Source: Setaria digitata
Lineage: Eukaryota; Nematoda; Chromadorea; Rhabditida; Setariidae
Length of the DNA: 64,000 bases
Direction: 5' to 3'
NCBI GenBank assembly: GCA_003640385.1
Contig: RCAB01000016.1
Location: 62,001-126,000 of the forward strand
In this document: positions 13,706-26,905 of the stretch, one piece after another
Layout: each line of letters begins with the position of its first letter
Position numbering within the stretch: position 1 is the stretch's first letter
Notes under the pieces: model-generated
Databases searched by the model: none
The model's input: only the letters and a program-made list of their open reading frames with translations
What the model was told of the DNA's origin: nothing
Program-made: the position numbers and the translations under genes

Positions 13706-15330
13706 TTCTATAGCCACGCACGTAAGATTTAATTGTAATCACCGGGAAAGTTGATGGGTAGAAAGCGTTCACGCAAATAAAGCAGGCAGGAATGGATGCC
13801 ACTATAATATTTGTTTAAGCAGACAAAAGCATCAAGGAAATATCTTTGATTAGATTATTATATTAACACGTTACGCTCTAACGAAACGTGACAATGACGT
13901 AACGGAACACACGCAACTAACAATTACCACCCAACCGGTGAACCAACCAATCAACTGACTGTTACCTAAATCCTCCCCCACACTAACACTCACCGTCCGT
14001 CATCCGTTAACCTGGAATAGTGATGACTTAAGAAGCTCTCCATCTTTTTTCTCCTGTCCTTTCCTGTTTCTCTCCCCCTCTCACGCTATATATATGCGCG
14101 TATAGATACATGAATAGCTAGAATGGCTTCCTCAGAGTATCCTAAAATTCTGAACCGTTATGATTTGCACGTAACCTGAAGTCCTGCTTATTTATATTCG
14201 TGCAAAGATGCGTGATTGATGCATGAATACGTGCATCCCATAAAAGAAATTCCTTTCCCTCTTAGAGCACAAAAACGGTAGCAGCAATGCAGTCAGCCTA
14301 AACTTACGACTGATTTTGAGATATTATTTGTAAGAAGCTAGGAAATTCATGCTATAACGTGTCTTTCTTTTTTTCGTTTTTTGATTTTTCTTCACATTCT
14401 TTTCTGTTTAAATGTATAATTGATAGAGAAAAATGAGTTAAATGGGAGAAAGAATAGATGTGAAGTTAGCACTGAATCGTTTAATATTATTCGTTTTTGG
14501 TGAAGTATTTCACAGCTTACGTTTAGTTCAAATTTCCCCCAATTTGAGTTAATTTAACAAATATTTCTAGCATAACTTAATTAAACCTTCACCTCCAAAT
14601 ACTAGCTAAGCTACCTTACCGATCTAACTGGAACAACATCCAGTTTAACTTAAATTCATTCAGTCGTCCGAACCCTGGACCTCAAAAACTGGCCACTGAG
14701 AGGACCCTCCTTTCATATCTGTTTCATCCTGCTTGTTTTCTGACTGATTTTACGAATTTACTCCTATATCTGTATGATCCAAATTAACGAGATTTATCCT
14801 TGGCTATTTCGAATACGATAGTAACCAAGATTTTCTTTTGCCTTTATTTTTCAAGTGTTGATTACATATATTTTATCGTTGGTAGGACTTTATTTATCAT
14901 CATGATGACCGGAATTGTCAAGAACAACACATGTCAGTAATGATACCGGAAAGATTATTTTCATTAAGCATGAAATTACGCATAGGAAATTGCAGCGATT
15001 AAAACTGGAACTCCTGTTTGGCAAGTACAGAGAAATGAGTTGGAATGGATTTCGTCAAATAATTAAGCAACTTACCTAGAAAAAAACATCGGGGAACCTC
15101 TCGTAAAATAGATTGGCAATAACAAACGTATTAAAGGTAATTGGAGGGACGAGAGAGAACAACGTATTGGAAGAGAAAAGCAAAGGGTTTGGATTACTGA
15201 AAATTTTTTTCACCTCTAGTAGCCACGAATAAAACTATTCCTTGATACAGCACTATTAGTAACACCGTACATTAATATTCATGTGATATTAATATTGATG
15301 TCGGAAAATTCATCTTCGAAAATTTCGAAA
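13706..15330. other. Spacer between two minus-strand genes
   Basis: This separates the CRIP gene stop from the proposed CPEB start. It should include the CRIP 3' UTR, the CPEB promoter and possibly unrecognised N-terminal CPEB exons. A slightly more GC-rich patch lies at about 13880-14010. I found no exon with both splice signals and an open frame. Confidence 0.5.
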
Positions 15331-17067
15331 TCAGTTCGCCTTTCCGGTCAAACCATTGTGAAATGTGTGAGATTCCGAACCACCGTGTCCATAACCCTTT
15401 GGTCCAAAGAGTGCTCCATAACAGTGGTTGCAATACGGCTTGCCTTGACGCTGAAAAAGAAATGGTAAAAATTTTTCAAGCACTCATACAAAGGGCAAGT
15501 TAAATGAGGAATTAATGCAACAGGCGTAACAACAAAAACTCGTCAATCATCAAACACTCTCTACCAACTGCAATTTTTTAATGGACAAACAAGGTAGCCC
15601 TTTAAGAACTGCTAAAATACATACTAAGTATTTTTAGAAATCGTAGATCAAATGATGTTAATTTTGGGTTTAATTCCTTATCTAGATTATTCTAACCTTA
15701 AATAACACTTACTCCCTTAGTCGTTTACTTCAATTCTATTTCATTTTCGAAATTTTGACTATGGTTCTTTTCCCTATCTCTTCTGTCGCATCTCATCACT
15801 ACTGTAACGATCACCTAGCTGTAATGTTCCCCTTTTATCTGTTTGTATTAACAACTCAGTAGGCGAAAGCAATTACAACAACATAAAGTAGGAATAGAAA
15901 GGACAGAAGTAACAACAAAAACGAGTAAAAACACATGAGAATTTAAAATCCGCAACAAAAACATAAAAATCCTAAAGCACTAATAATGAAAATTAAGCAC
16001 CATAAAGGCTTATTGCTACCTTCACCACCAACTATAAAATTCGAGAGCAAAGCATTTTGTCGATACTAGGAGTATTTCAGTACACAATGATCGCGTCAGT
16101 TCCGCTAATCAGAAAGGATCCTTTTGTACCCACGACAAATAAATAAAGGGTGAATATGGCTATTTATTGAAAAACCATTCCAATTAATATCAATCAGAGT
16201 TGCATTGAGTCATATGAAATCGTGCCTAACTTGAGATTTTCCTTTTTAAGCTATACCAGAATCTTCTCACCCAAATCAAAAAAGAAGTTTTAGTACTAAA
16301 CTAGCAACAAAAGTTAGCAGGAAGGGAGAACCACGACTTAATCGTAAAATCTTCAAATCTAATAACTCTAAGCTTGATTACGGAGTCTTTTATAAAAACA
16401 AATTTACGGAAATGGGATAAAAGTAGGAAGGCTAACGCCAAATTTTTCAAATTCCACTGTTCGAAACTAGTAGAATTTTGAAAAGTCAGTGGATTCACTG
16501 CAATACAAAGTACCTGAGAGTTATATGAAACAACTGGGTAGGAGAAACCCCAGGAGGTTCAAAAACGAAAATATATTAAGACTATAGAAATATACCTCGG
16601 AATGATTGCCAGCGGTCAGCGTCTTTCGGCAATTTTCATTTTCACAGCGCAAACATGGACGATGCCAATCCTTTCCAATCGACGAGACACGCTCGGCTAA
16701 ATGAGTTTTGTCAGTTAATTTAAAATATTTGAGAAATCTATCCGACTTGATGGTATTATGATCTTGACTAAATTAGAGAGGATTCTCATCTTATGGTCAT
16801 TCTGAATTTAAACAAAAATATAATTCGTCTACTGAAAGCATTAACTAGTTAAAGAAGCGCGTAATGGGATTGGAATGAAAGAAAATTGTACTCATCGTGA
16901 CAGTATTCACTACAAGAACCACTCAGATGAGATATGTAAATAAAACAAGCTAGTCGCTTACTGCTTATAATTGTTTTTCTGATTAGCGCTAATAAAGTTA
17001 ACAAAGAACACGAAAGTATGACCGTACCGAAGTACACGGGTTTGTTGCAGCCTGGGCAATTCGGCAT
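15331..17067 (-). CDS. valv-1: CRIP-type single LIM-domain protein (VALV-1 orthologue)
   Basis: Three exons, 17067-17028, 16696-16596 and 15450-15331, encode 86 aa, close to the 77-86 aa usual for cysteine-rich intestinal protein (CRIP). The protein starts [13 protein letters not shown], continues [19 protein letters not shown] and ends its conserved part with [17 protein letters not shown], all family hallmarks. The LIM zinc ligands are visible as [12 protein letters not shown], the Cys of ENCRK and CNHC. Small CRIP proteins act as zinc-dependent protein-interaction adaptors; in C. elegans the homologue is named for the intestinal-valve region. A trans-splice-like acceptor (gattacag) lies 8 nt before the ATG. 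Introns are 331 and 1145 nt. The ATG is fixed by the conserved MPNCP start. Confidence 0.93.
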
Positions 17068-17075
17068 TTCTGACG

Positions 17076-17083
17076 CTGTAATC
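17076..17083 (-). promoter_or_regulatory. Trans-splice acceptor of the valv-1 mRNA (predicted)
   Basis: On the minus strand, GATTACAG is followed by eight bases of leader and the ATG at 17067. This spacing is typical for spliced-leader addition in nematodes; no upstream exon is needed. Confidence 0.5.
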
Positions 17084-19718
17084 CACAATGCTGTTTATAT
17101 GTACACGCTGCAAATCCACGTCAATTACACGATCATCAGTAATGTAATCAAACGAAAATAATAAAAGAAATTTACGCGACTGTAAATATTACCATGAAAA
17201 AAAAAAAGAAAAAAAAACACAAGATTGGAACGCTACTGAAACGATTACGACGAAAAATGACAATTGACAAAAGGAGGAGAAGAAGAGGAAAATATGATAT
17301 AAGGAGAATCAAAAAAAAGAAAAAACGGGTGGGAAAATAAAACTAAACAGAAAGGAAAAGATTTATTTTTCTTAATCGTTTGGAACAGCAGCTCAAAGAA
17401 AAAAAAATGACGTTAGGAAGCTTTTAATTTTAAATTTTTTAAAATCAACTAAAACATATCGGAAATGTTTGTCTTCCACATTTTTATCTTCATTATATAA
17501 ATGCAGAATTCTAATTAAAAAGTGCACAAGAAATAAAAACCTAATTATTTCGAAAACTTTGCTACAAAGAAATTTTTTTGCCTTCTTAGTAATTATTGTA
17601 TGAAATGAAAATATGCGGTAAATGGAGAAGAAAGAAAAATGGGAAGAAGAAGGTAAGGTACGGACGGAATTAACTGAAATTTGCTAGATGGAAAATAAAA
17701 TTGAAACGAAACATGACAATGAAATGAATGTTGGTGTGGTAATCGGAAAATGGAGATGATGATGGAAGAAGAAAAAAGAGGTGAAAAAAATGTAATAAGG
17801 AAAAGTAACAACAGTGGTAGCTTTCTATGGAAGTGTCTGGTTTTGGTGCTGAATCGAATAAAAATAAAGTAGAATGGAACGGAATAAAATAGAATTAAAC
17901 CGATTAGAAAAGAAAATTGAATAAAACAGAATACAATAGAATAAAGTAAAGTGAAATAGGAAAAGAAACCGGTCAAACATGGGCTACAGTGATCAAATAT
18001 GATTTAAAAAAAAAAAAAATGAATTCATATCTTGACTGTAGAGACTAGATAAATGACAAATACGTTACTGATGAAACAGCATGAGAACACGGGGTTGAAG
18101 CAACAATAAACTTGACTGAGATTACTAATGGCAACATATGAACGCAACTAACTAACCCACTAATTCATGAATGCATGCAAAAGTGTGTATGAACGAGAGC
18201 TGATGCACGTATTCATATTATCATTGTCATCTTATACAATACATCTACGATCTCACGCATGTGTCAGAAAAACTAAGATACAAAGAAAACAAAAAACATA
18301 CATTTACACTTATTTTGTAAGTATAAATGCAATAAATTATAGTGTATGTCTTTTTACGTTCTTATTATGGAACATATTTAAGAAAATTACAATGACTGCA
18401 AAAGACAAATACAAAGTTTTCAATTACTTTATTATTGAAGTGGATGTTATATAAATAGTCTTGTCCCCGAACATGTTAGTGATAATGCTAACATATATAA
18501 GAATTTCAAAAAATCACCATGATATATTTCAAATTATAAATTGTTCATTATAAGCGATCAGAATTTAATGAACGAAAACCCGCATAAGTTGCGGGAAACG
18601 GTGAAGATTTAAAAGACAATATAAGACGAATTATATGCTAATTAATAAGCAAATGTATAAATTAACACGGATAAACCTCTTATTGTGTAAACGAGACGTG
18701 GCCTATTTCAATCAACATTACACCGTATCCTCAGATCAAGTCAACCAGCGCGCCAGATTTTACAATTTAAAATTTATATGTATTTCAAAATACAGTTTGC
18801 TACAGAACAGATGAAATAATGAAAGAGAAAATTGTAAAATGAGATAACACCGAGAAGATAAAGATATAAAAAAAGAGTGCATTCTTTAATGTGTTCAAGA
18901 AAGCTGCTACAACAATGGAAAAGAACGCAGACGGTAAACACTGTGAAAACCATTCAATTGTGCCTTTAATTTTCAAAATTTTTAAATTTAGAAATTAATA
19001 AGGCAAGTGAATTTTAAATCTCCACAAAACTGTTAGATATCAGAGGGTAAAACAAAACTGTGGACTTATCACATTTGTATGAAAAAGGAAATGGATTCGA
19101 AAAACAAAGCAAAATCTACCGTAGGAAATTTTCAATCAACAACGAATTTGAAAGCAATTAAATAATAAAAACAATAACTGGACTGTGTATAGCAATTCCT
19201 TGCAGAGTCACAAAATCACTAGGAGATAATTTCATAACAATATTTAGGCTATAGCTAAACTTTACAGTTAGTCCCAAAAAATAGATGTGAAATTTAAAAA
19301 GTAACCAATAGCGAAAATGATAGTGTAAATTACTTTTTTTAGTTCTTTTCCTAGCTTAAGTTTTATGATTCAGAATAAAAAAAAAAGAAAATTCTTTAAT
19401 ATTTATTTATAGCATGTAAAATTTTGCTTGTTCATCCGTAATTAAAAAGACGAAAAATAATTACATATTAATTTAAATGCATAAATACTTAACCTACAGA
19501 TATTAGAAGAAAATTAAACGAATAAATGTGACAAACAAATGAACTAATTATAATAATTCATTGATGAAATATTATTAAATTAAGAAAATGCATAAAAGGG
19601 CTTTGAAATTTCAAGATGTTGCTGCATGTAAACGCATTCTACAAATATGTCAAATTGCAAAAATGCGAGCTTTTCGTCAAAAAGTGCAAATCGATGCAAT
19701 TACTTGATAAGGAGAAGA

Positions 19719-19798
19719 AAAAAACGAATAGGGTAGAGAAGGAGGAAGAAGAAAAGAAGAAGCAGGAAGAGGAGAAGGAGGAAGGAGGAAAAGGAATG
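19719..19798. repeat. Polypurine GGA/GAA tract
   Basis: About 80 bases are almost only A and G on the plus strand (GAGGAAGGAGG-type units), followed by long T runs near 19801-19873. Such mirror-like purine tracts can form triplex DNA in principle. ORFs across it are Lys/Glu or Phe/Ser low complexity and not credible genes. Confidence 0.8.
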
Positions 19799-20937
19799 AA
19801 AAATTTTTTTTTTTTTCTTTTCAAAGGCAATACCTTTTCCTCTTTCTTTTTTTTTTTTTTTTTTTTTTTTTTTGGAGAAATTCAATAAATTTTTCAATAT
19901 TGTATGGAGCAAATGAGGGCAACACAATACCAACAATAACATTAACCTTCATATTCTTATATATCTGTACTGACTTATAATTAACCTTAGCAAAATTTAA
20001 ATGATGATCCTAAATGAATGATGAATGAATTATTTTAAGGCTAAAATTAAATAACATAATTGTCTTAAAATTTATACTTCAATTAGAACTAAATTAATTT
20101 CATAAAAAAAAAAAAACAATAACTAATAGTAGGAATTGTAACAAATTTCGACCATTTTAATCTTCCATGAAAGACTAAATTATTGATTCACAATTAATCT
20201 AGTAATGTTATGAAAATTTCAATGAGAAAAAGATGGGATAGATGGAGGAGATATTTGGTATTACGAAAAGTCGGCAAAACTGAAAAGAAGGAAAGGCGGG
20301 GAAGAGAGGAATGAATACTGGAAAAGAGAGCGGTGTACAATTAATGGATTACGGGGTTGTAAAAAGCCTGTAATATAACATATAATGAAAGTTTAGATGG
20401 AGTGGAAAAAAAAAAAAAAAAAAGCAAAAAGGGAAAGAAATATTGTTATTTCCGGAAATAAGATAATTGTATTCATTTTGGGATTTTACTTTAGTCTATT
20501 TCTCAATGAAAATCTTCTAAATTTAGAACATATTAAATTCATTTTGAATACTATATTAGAAGAGGTAAAGTTCCGGAAGACAAAAGGCAATCAAAAAGAA
20601 GCAGTACTTGTTTCATATCTGGTTTTAATTACAAAACAAAAATTTATTAAACGTTGAAAGGAAAAGAAAAGTATCTAATGCGGTTTAAATAGTAAAAGGA
20701 CTGGAAAGAAGGTAAGAGGATGAAAGGAGAAAGGAAAAAAGAAAGAAAAAGTGAGGAATGTTTGGTAGAAACGGATGGAAAAAAAAAATTAACACTTCTC
20801 AAATTTCCATTTTAGCAGCCATTTTAAGCTTTACACACTGACATATAGTTAGGAAAGATATCGAAAACTTTTTATCCATTTTTTTTTTTTTGTTACTAAT
20901 ACTAGAACTGATGAAGCATACAAAGTGTTATCATTGT

Positions 20938-21030
20938 TAATTTGCTAATCAATCAATTAATTAATCGATCAAACAACCAATCAAACAATCGACCAATCAA
21001 CTAAGCAACCAATCAGCCAATCAAATCATT
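20938..21030. repeat. Degenerate AATC/CAAT tetranucleotide tract
   Basis: This is a run of AATC and CAAC/CAAT units with scattered substitutions, about 90 bases long. It is an old, decayed microsatellite. Confidence 0.7.
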
Positions 21031-22312
21031 AAACAATGCAATATTCTTTTTGTTCTTTGAGCATAACAAATTTGTGTGAATAAAATGAAATTTTGAACGG
21101 TGACAGAGAACGAGAAAAGAAAAGGGAAAAAAGAAAAATATACATGTTTATATAAATAAAAAATTTACAAAGGAAAGGAAACATCTGGAAATATTGTACC
21201 AGGATAAACCTTTCAGTTTACAAAAATTTTAATAAAATTTCTTTACCATTTCTTTCAAATTCAAAATTTTTTTGTTTTTTTTTTGTTGGTTACCTGTAGG
21301 AGTTGCGGTAATTTCACTTATTTCAAGTATATGTTATTATTCTCAATATTTCCTTAATATTTGTTCATCTATTTAAATTTGGCACTTTTTCGCATCCAGA
21401 ATCCAAAAGGCTCTGTATGAAACTAAGGAAGGTAGGGATGTGAAGATACACATCTACGGTATGCTCATGTAGATGAGGTAAAGATGGAGCTTAAAACTGG
21501 AGCAGAGCGTGATATGAATAAGTTTGAGATACACAAACTTGGCAAACAGAAGATGGATTTCATGGAAGTTTAAAATCAAACGGCAATAAAAATGTTTGCC
21601 AGTTGAAATGACAAAATAAAATATACATCAGAAGTTCTCGTCCACAAATACATCCACAAGAAGAATCACATGACAACCTGTCATAAGAATTATCGTTCCC
21701 GAAAATAATATGATAATTCAACATATACAGATAAAGACCACATGGATTATTCGGAATTTTTATAACCGAAATTTTGTGGATGGGAAATTTTGCACACCAC
21801 AAATTTTAATCAAAATAAAGGAGAACTGTTATTGTTATTGCCGCTCCTATTATTTTATTATGTCAATAAAGAAAAATGTGTGGAATGGATATAATTTTTG
21901 AGATGAAATTGATAAGGTGATAATTGGATGGAAAATATATGCAGTTGATGGACGAGTTAAATTGGTGATTATAAAGGAGGTCAACGATCATTTTAAATTA
22001 ATTTGCCAGCAGGAAAAGTTGACAAATGAAAGTGATTGTGGAGAAAATAAATTCTGATTTGTCACATATCACTGAGACAATATATAAACATACACACCGA
22101 CACATATACTCCCACACAATAAATCACATGAGCTATACATATTAAATGATCAGTTGAGGAAGGTAAATTCCGATATAATCATATTATCACTACCCATACT
22201 AATACCTAGAAAATCTGATTAACAAGGTAGGTACGACGAACTAATATAATACTTAAAAAATGGGAAAAGAGGGTAGATTGATTATACAGGTGCGACACGA
22301 GGAAGAGGTAGT

Positions 22313-22410
22313 TAAAAAGAAAGGAAGGAGGACGAGAACGGAGGACGGGGAGAGGGGAACAAGAACGGGAATGTGGAATGGAAAAAGGAGGGGGAAGGGG
22401 AAATAAGGGA
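22313..22410. repeat. G-rich polypurine tract
   Basis: The plus strand here is dominated by A and G with several GGGG/GGGGG runs. It stands out in G content against the AT-rich surroundings. No coding support. Confidence 0.7.
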
Positions 22411-22620
22411 TTGAAGTGCTGATAACAGTGATAAGTGATTGACAATATTAAGACACCTGAAGGAAGCAACCGTAAAAGTGAAGTGCAACTGATGCAATAA
22501 CAAAAACAATATTGACATGACTTATTAAAATGAATGATGAATTTTTATGGATGAGAAAAACAAAGAATGGAAGAGGGAAAAGAATAAAAAAGAAACATTA
22601 TTGAGCAAAAAAAAAAAAAA

Positions 22621-22727
22621 ATTTTTTTTTAAATAATAAATTAAAATACAAACAGATATATATATATATATATATATATGACATATATATATATATTTTT
22701 TTTTTAAATAAATTAAATACAAACAGA

Positions 22728-22760
<33 letters not shown>
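22621..22760. repeat. Imperfect direct duplication carrying TA microsatellites
   Basis: A module of a T run, then AAATAAATTAAATACAAACAG, then a TA tract occurs twice (about 22621-22678 and 22694-22760). The copies are nearly identical apart from repeat length, which suggests slippage or tandem duplication of a short unit. Confidence 0.75.
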
Positions 22761-22763
<3 letters not shown>

Positions 22764-24809
22764 TTTTATTCTCAAATTTTTTAAAATTATAATAAAATTA
22801 AAAACAAAAATATTAAAAAGAAATACACATATGATATTTTTCAGGGATGAAATAATATCTGGATGAGATTGAATGTATGAACTGATGATTAAGGAAAGGA
22901 TATAATACTAACAGCTGTACATACCTTGTCACCCATCTCGTTGTCAACCCCTTTCTCCTCTCCTCCTCCCTTTTTTTTCGTACTTTTCCCCATCCGGATA
23001 CCTCTCAAATCTTTCAATTCAATTCCTTCCTCTTTTGTGACATTTTTTATTTATTTATTTATTTTTTTTCTTTTCAAATTTATTTTTCCAAGGTGAATCG
23101 AGAACATTATTAATTTTAACTACTCATAACATCAATAAATAATTGCAATACAATTTTGATCGTCTCCTTTGCTGCATTGTAATTTTTTTTTTTTAAACAA
23201 TTTTTTCCTTACTCTCTTACATTTTATATCGAAATAGATGAATGAAATGATTGGCTGGATGATAAAGATTATTATAACTATAATGAATATCCAAATAATT
23301 ACCTCCTGTTTAGTATCATAACAGCAAAAGAAATAAATGGATAAAAAGCTGAAGATATCCTTATGTTACTGTAACTTGTGGTACTGAGCGTTATGAGATG
23401 AAACGAGAACAACAAATCATTTTTGATAACATCACTGATATAGTATCAAATAACTAAAATAAACTGGTGTATTTTTAAATTATAAACAAGTTAAAATTAT
23501 TAGTATAAAAGAGATCGCAAAAAAAAATTGCAATAAGCATTAACAGAGTGATAAAATTTTTATGATATTTTGTTAGAATTTGAAAATTTCAATACCTTAA
23601 TGCACACTCAAAAAGAAAATTCCTCAATTTAATCTAAAAATATAATTAAAATGAAAATTTTCATGCATGTATGATGCACCAATTAATGCAATGAAATTAA
23701 AATTTTCAACTTCATTTATTCATCATACGCAATAAGTGAAGAAATCTTTTCCAATTAATAAAAGTTATAACTTAATTTTACTACAGCCAGTGGAGCAGCA
23801 TTACAACACTAAATTAAATTAACAGATGTCTCAGATGGAAATTAACCATGAATTTAAAACATTAAATTAACAAGTAGTCCAAATGCATGGATCTGTAATT
23901 TAGATTTTCAACTAGAAATCAAATGGCATTTTGGAATTAACAAATAAAAGATATGTCAGTTTCATCTACAGTAAACAGAAAAAGTACTGTGAAAGTGCAA
24001 AAGTAGATTTTTTATAGATATTAAATACAAAATAGAAAAAAAAAAAATCAGCTTACCAACTCTTCAGTTTAAAATTATAAAGCGAAACGAAAGTGAACAA
24101 ATAAATTCAAACTACAAATCAGCGCGTGAGGGAAAAAAAAGGGAAATTTTGTAACTAAACAAAGGAAAAGTGCACGTGTTTTATTTTGACAAATTCAGTG
24201 ACGAGAATGAAAGAAGAAAGTTTTCATGAACTGAGCTCTGTCGATCAGTTAACAAAACCTAGTAAGAGTCTATTCTCGAAAACTTTATTGTTACACTTCT
24301 TTTTTCAAAGGGACTACTGATTTAATCCTAAATTTCTTAACTTTATTCATTTCTTTTTTTGAGAATTACTGAATAAATAATTACTAATTCCTGAGAAAAA
24401 GAAATACAAACATGAATATATTATGGTGCGTATTAGTCATAATGTAACTGTAAGGCTACAAGACCGAATTCGGTCTACCGGAAGCCAAAATGGCAAGAAG
24501 CGATGATAAGATAAAATGGAATGTGCGGAGTGACAAGCAAAATGTAAATAAAATGATGCATGCTTTAAGAATGCTGTAAATACAGACATGGGAACATACC
24601 ACGACATATGTCGACAAGGCGTATCTCTCAACGTGGAAGTACATGACGTAAACACGTATATACACGTGAAAGCATACACTTACACATACGTGAATGTACA
24701 GGTATGTCAGCAAAGACAAAATATGAAAGAAGACAAGAAGGACAGGCTCAGCAAAGGAAATGAAAACTGAAAGGAAAAAAAGGAATGGTAATGATGCTAT
24801 GGTTGAAAA

Positions 24810-24930
24810 GAATGAGAGGAGGAAGTGGTTGAGGAATGGGTGGAGGAAGAGGGAGGAGTGGATGGAGGAAGGCGGGAGGACTAGGTGGAGGAGGAGGTAG
24901 GAGAAAATGGGTGAAGAAGGTAGAAAGGTG
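24810..24930. repeat. GGA-rich polypurine tract
   Basis: This is a run of GGAGGA, GGTGGA and GAAG-type units. The minus strand reads as Pro/Leu/Ser low complexity in long ORFs, which I take as an artefact of the repeat. Confidence 0.75.
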
Positions 24931-25140
24931 AAAGAGGTGGTTGAGGAGTAGATAAAGAGATACGGGGAATTTGCAGGTGACACAGTTGTCGAGAATGGTC
25001 GAGAATCCGAAAACTTCCATTGGCCTTATCCCAAATTGGAATATTTGTTAAATGACAAAGTATGTGAGCCTTTGTTTATGTATGTAATTAATATATACGC
25101 ATATTTTGTTAATGCGTACGAATGTGTACGTATGTGCCAT

Positions 25141-25404
25141 GTTACTCATGTGCTTGTGATATGCACATACACTGTTATGTATGTGTGTATGTCATGTTAC
25201 TCATGTGCTTGTGACATGCACATACACTGTTATGTATGTGTGTATGTCATGTTACTCATGTGCTTGTGACATGCACATACATTGTTATGTATGTGTGTAT
25301 GTCATGTTACTCATGTGCTTGTGACATGCACATACACTGTTATGTATGTGTGTATGTCATGTTACTCATGTGCTTGTGACATGCACATACATTGTTATGT
25401 ATGT
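25141..25404. repeat. 55-bp minisatellite, about 4.8 copies
   Basis: Units start at 25141, 25196, 25251, 25306 and 25361. All begin GTTACTCATGTGCTTGTGA. Only two variable sites are seen: the first unit has T where the others have C after GTGA, and units 3 and 5 have CATTG where units 1, 2 and 4 have CACTG. Units 2-3 and 4-5 therefore form identical 110-bp pairs. Each unit contains near-complementary arms (CATGCACATAC and GTATGTGTGTATGTCATG). Confidence 0.95.
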
Positions 25405-26905
25405 ACGAACATGGAATGTTACACTTTGTAGAAGAGGCAATTTTTAAAAGAAATGGAATTGTGGATTGGAATAATTTGAAATTGTTGGTGTATACGGCTC
25501 ATAAAGTATAAACATTGAGTAATTGGGCACGATGCCAAATGTCCTTCTCCATAGTTAAGATGACATCACGACATGAATATTTTTAACGCAGCTATTTTAT
25601 GTCACGAAAAAAAGAAATGACAACATATCATTTATTTAGTTAAATTTTATTTTAAATTGAAAATAAACAAAAAAAGGCGCCAATATGCATAAATTTACCT
25701 TTCAATTTCATTTCATTTTCATTGTAATGTTAAACATTTTTCATCGATTTCTTACATATCACTGCCGCTCATTTTCACGAGGTTTTAACTTTAAGAGGTA
25801 AAATTAAGAGAAAAGAAAGAAAAACAAAAGAAAAACAGGAAGAGTGAGAGTGGTAGAGAGAGTATGCTAACAGTGAAATGGCGAAAAGATAAATTTTTGT
25901 AAATTTCGAAAGGCAAATGAAATTGAAATATTCCAAAATGAATGAAATAAATGTACTCATTTGCTGAACAACTGTTCTAGCTGCGCAGTTGTTGGCTTAT
26001 TCCCTTCATCTTCCGGCCAAATATTCCGGTCAACCTATCCATTCATCACCATCAAATAACAACAACATTAACCATTCATTTAGCACTTGTTTTAATTATC
26101 AATACTCGTAATTATCAACAATTACCAATTATTTACATTTCAAAAGCTAATAACCTATGATGTTATAAGTTGTAGTACAAAACTGGAACGAATAAATACA
26201 AGATAATTGTTATGATTTATAACAATACCTACGAGAATGCTATAAAATGAATAGTTTTATTCGATAGTTTTCTTCTTTTTATTCGATGGTTTTTTTTTTT
26301 TTCTTTCATCAAAAATCGAACAGAAAATTAATAGTTACCTTGTTGCTAGTGTGATTATATTACATCACTGATAATAAATCTTAAATTTGTACAATAAAAT
26401 GATTGAGCAATGATTGATAGCGATGCATAATGAAAATAAATGTGTATTTACGAGGAGTTAAAAACTGCTCACGTACATAAATTCTGCAAATAATCTAATT
26501 AATCAAGCATTAAATGTGTGGGAGTAAATAATTTTAGATAAATTAGTGAGGAGTGGAAAAAAAAAAGGGAAAGTATGATAAGGAACAATAAAAGGAATAA
26601 ACAGGAAATTATTGAAATTAGTGAAAAGCAAAAAAGGAAAAATAAATATTTAGAAGATTTTAAATAGCTTTTAAAAACTGTAACATATTCACTGAGCGAC
26701 AAAAATATCCAAATGACTCCTTAAATTTTTACATTTGCCACCTATTATAAATTATTATTAGTTCCTGTTGAAAATGATATATATGATATGGAAATCAATA
26801 AAATTTTTTAAAAATTGGAAATCCCAAAATACTACTATATATACATATATTTGTATATAAATCAATAAATCAAATCCTATTAATGGAGCAACAAATATAT
26901 CAAGT

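Larger units (their letters stand above)
17084..26905. other. 9.8-kb gene-poor interval
   Basis: This contains no exon I could support on either strand. It holds low-complexity DNA: a degenerate GAATA-type tract (about 17870-17960), purine-rich tracts (19719-19798, 22313-22410, 24810-24930), an AATC-type tract (20938-21030), TA microsatellites (22655-22760) and a 55-bp minisatellite (25141-25404). It should include the valv-1 upstream region and the osm-3 3' flank. Undetected non-coding RNA genes or distal enhancers are possible but not visible. Confidence 0.55.

Noticed and set aside
17593..17976. 127-codon minus-strand ORF, Phe/Ser-rich
   Set aside because: Arises from a degenerate GAATA-type purine-rich tract; no protein-like composition.
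24456..25020. Minus-strand ORFs of 175 and 90 codons
   Set aside because: They run through a purine-rich repeat, giving Ser/Phe/Leu/Pro low complexity without domains or splice signals.
25036..25269. 77-codon ORF across the minisatellite
   Set aside because: It consists mostly of translated repeat units (Cys/Met/Tyr-rich) and stops inside the repeat; no independent coding evidence.
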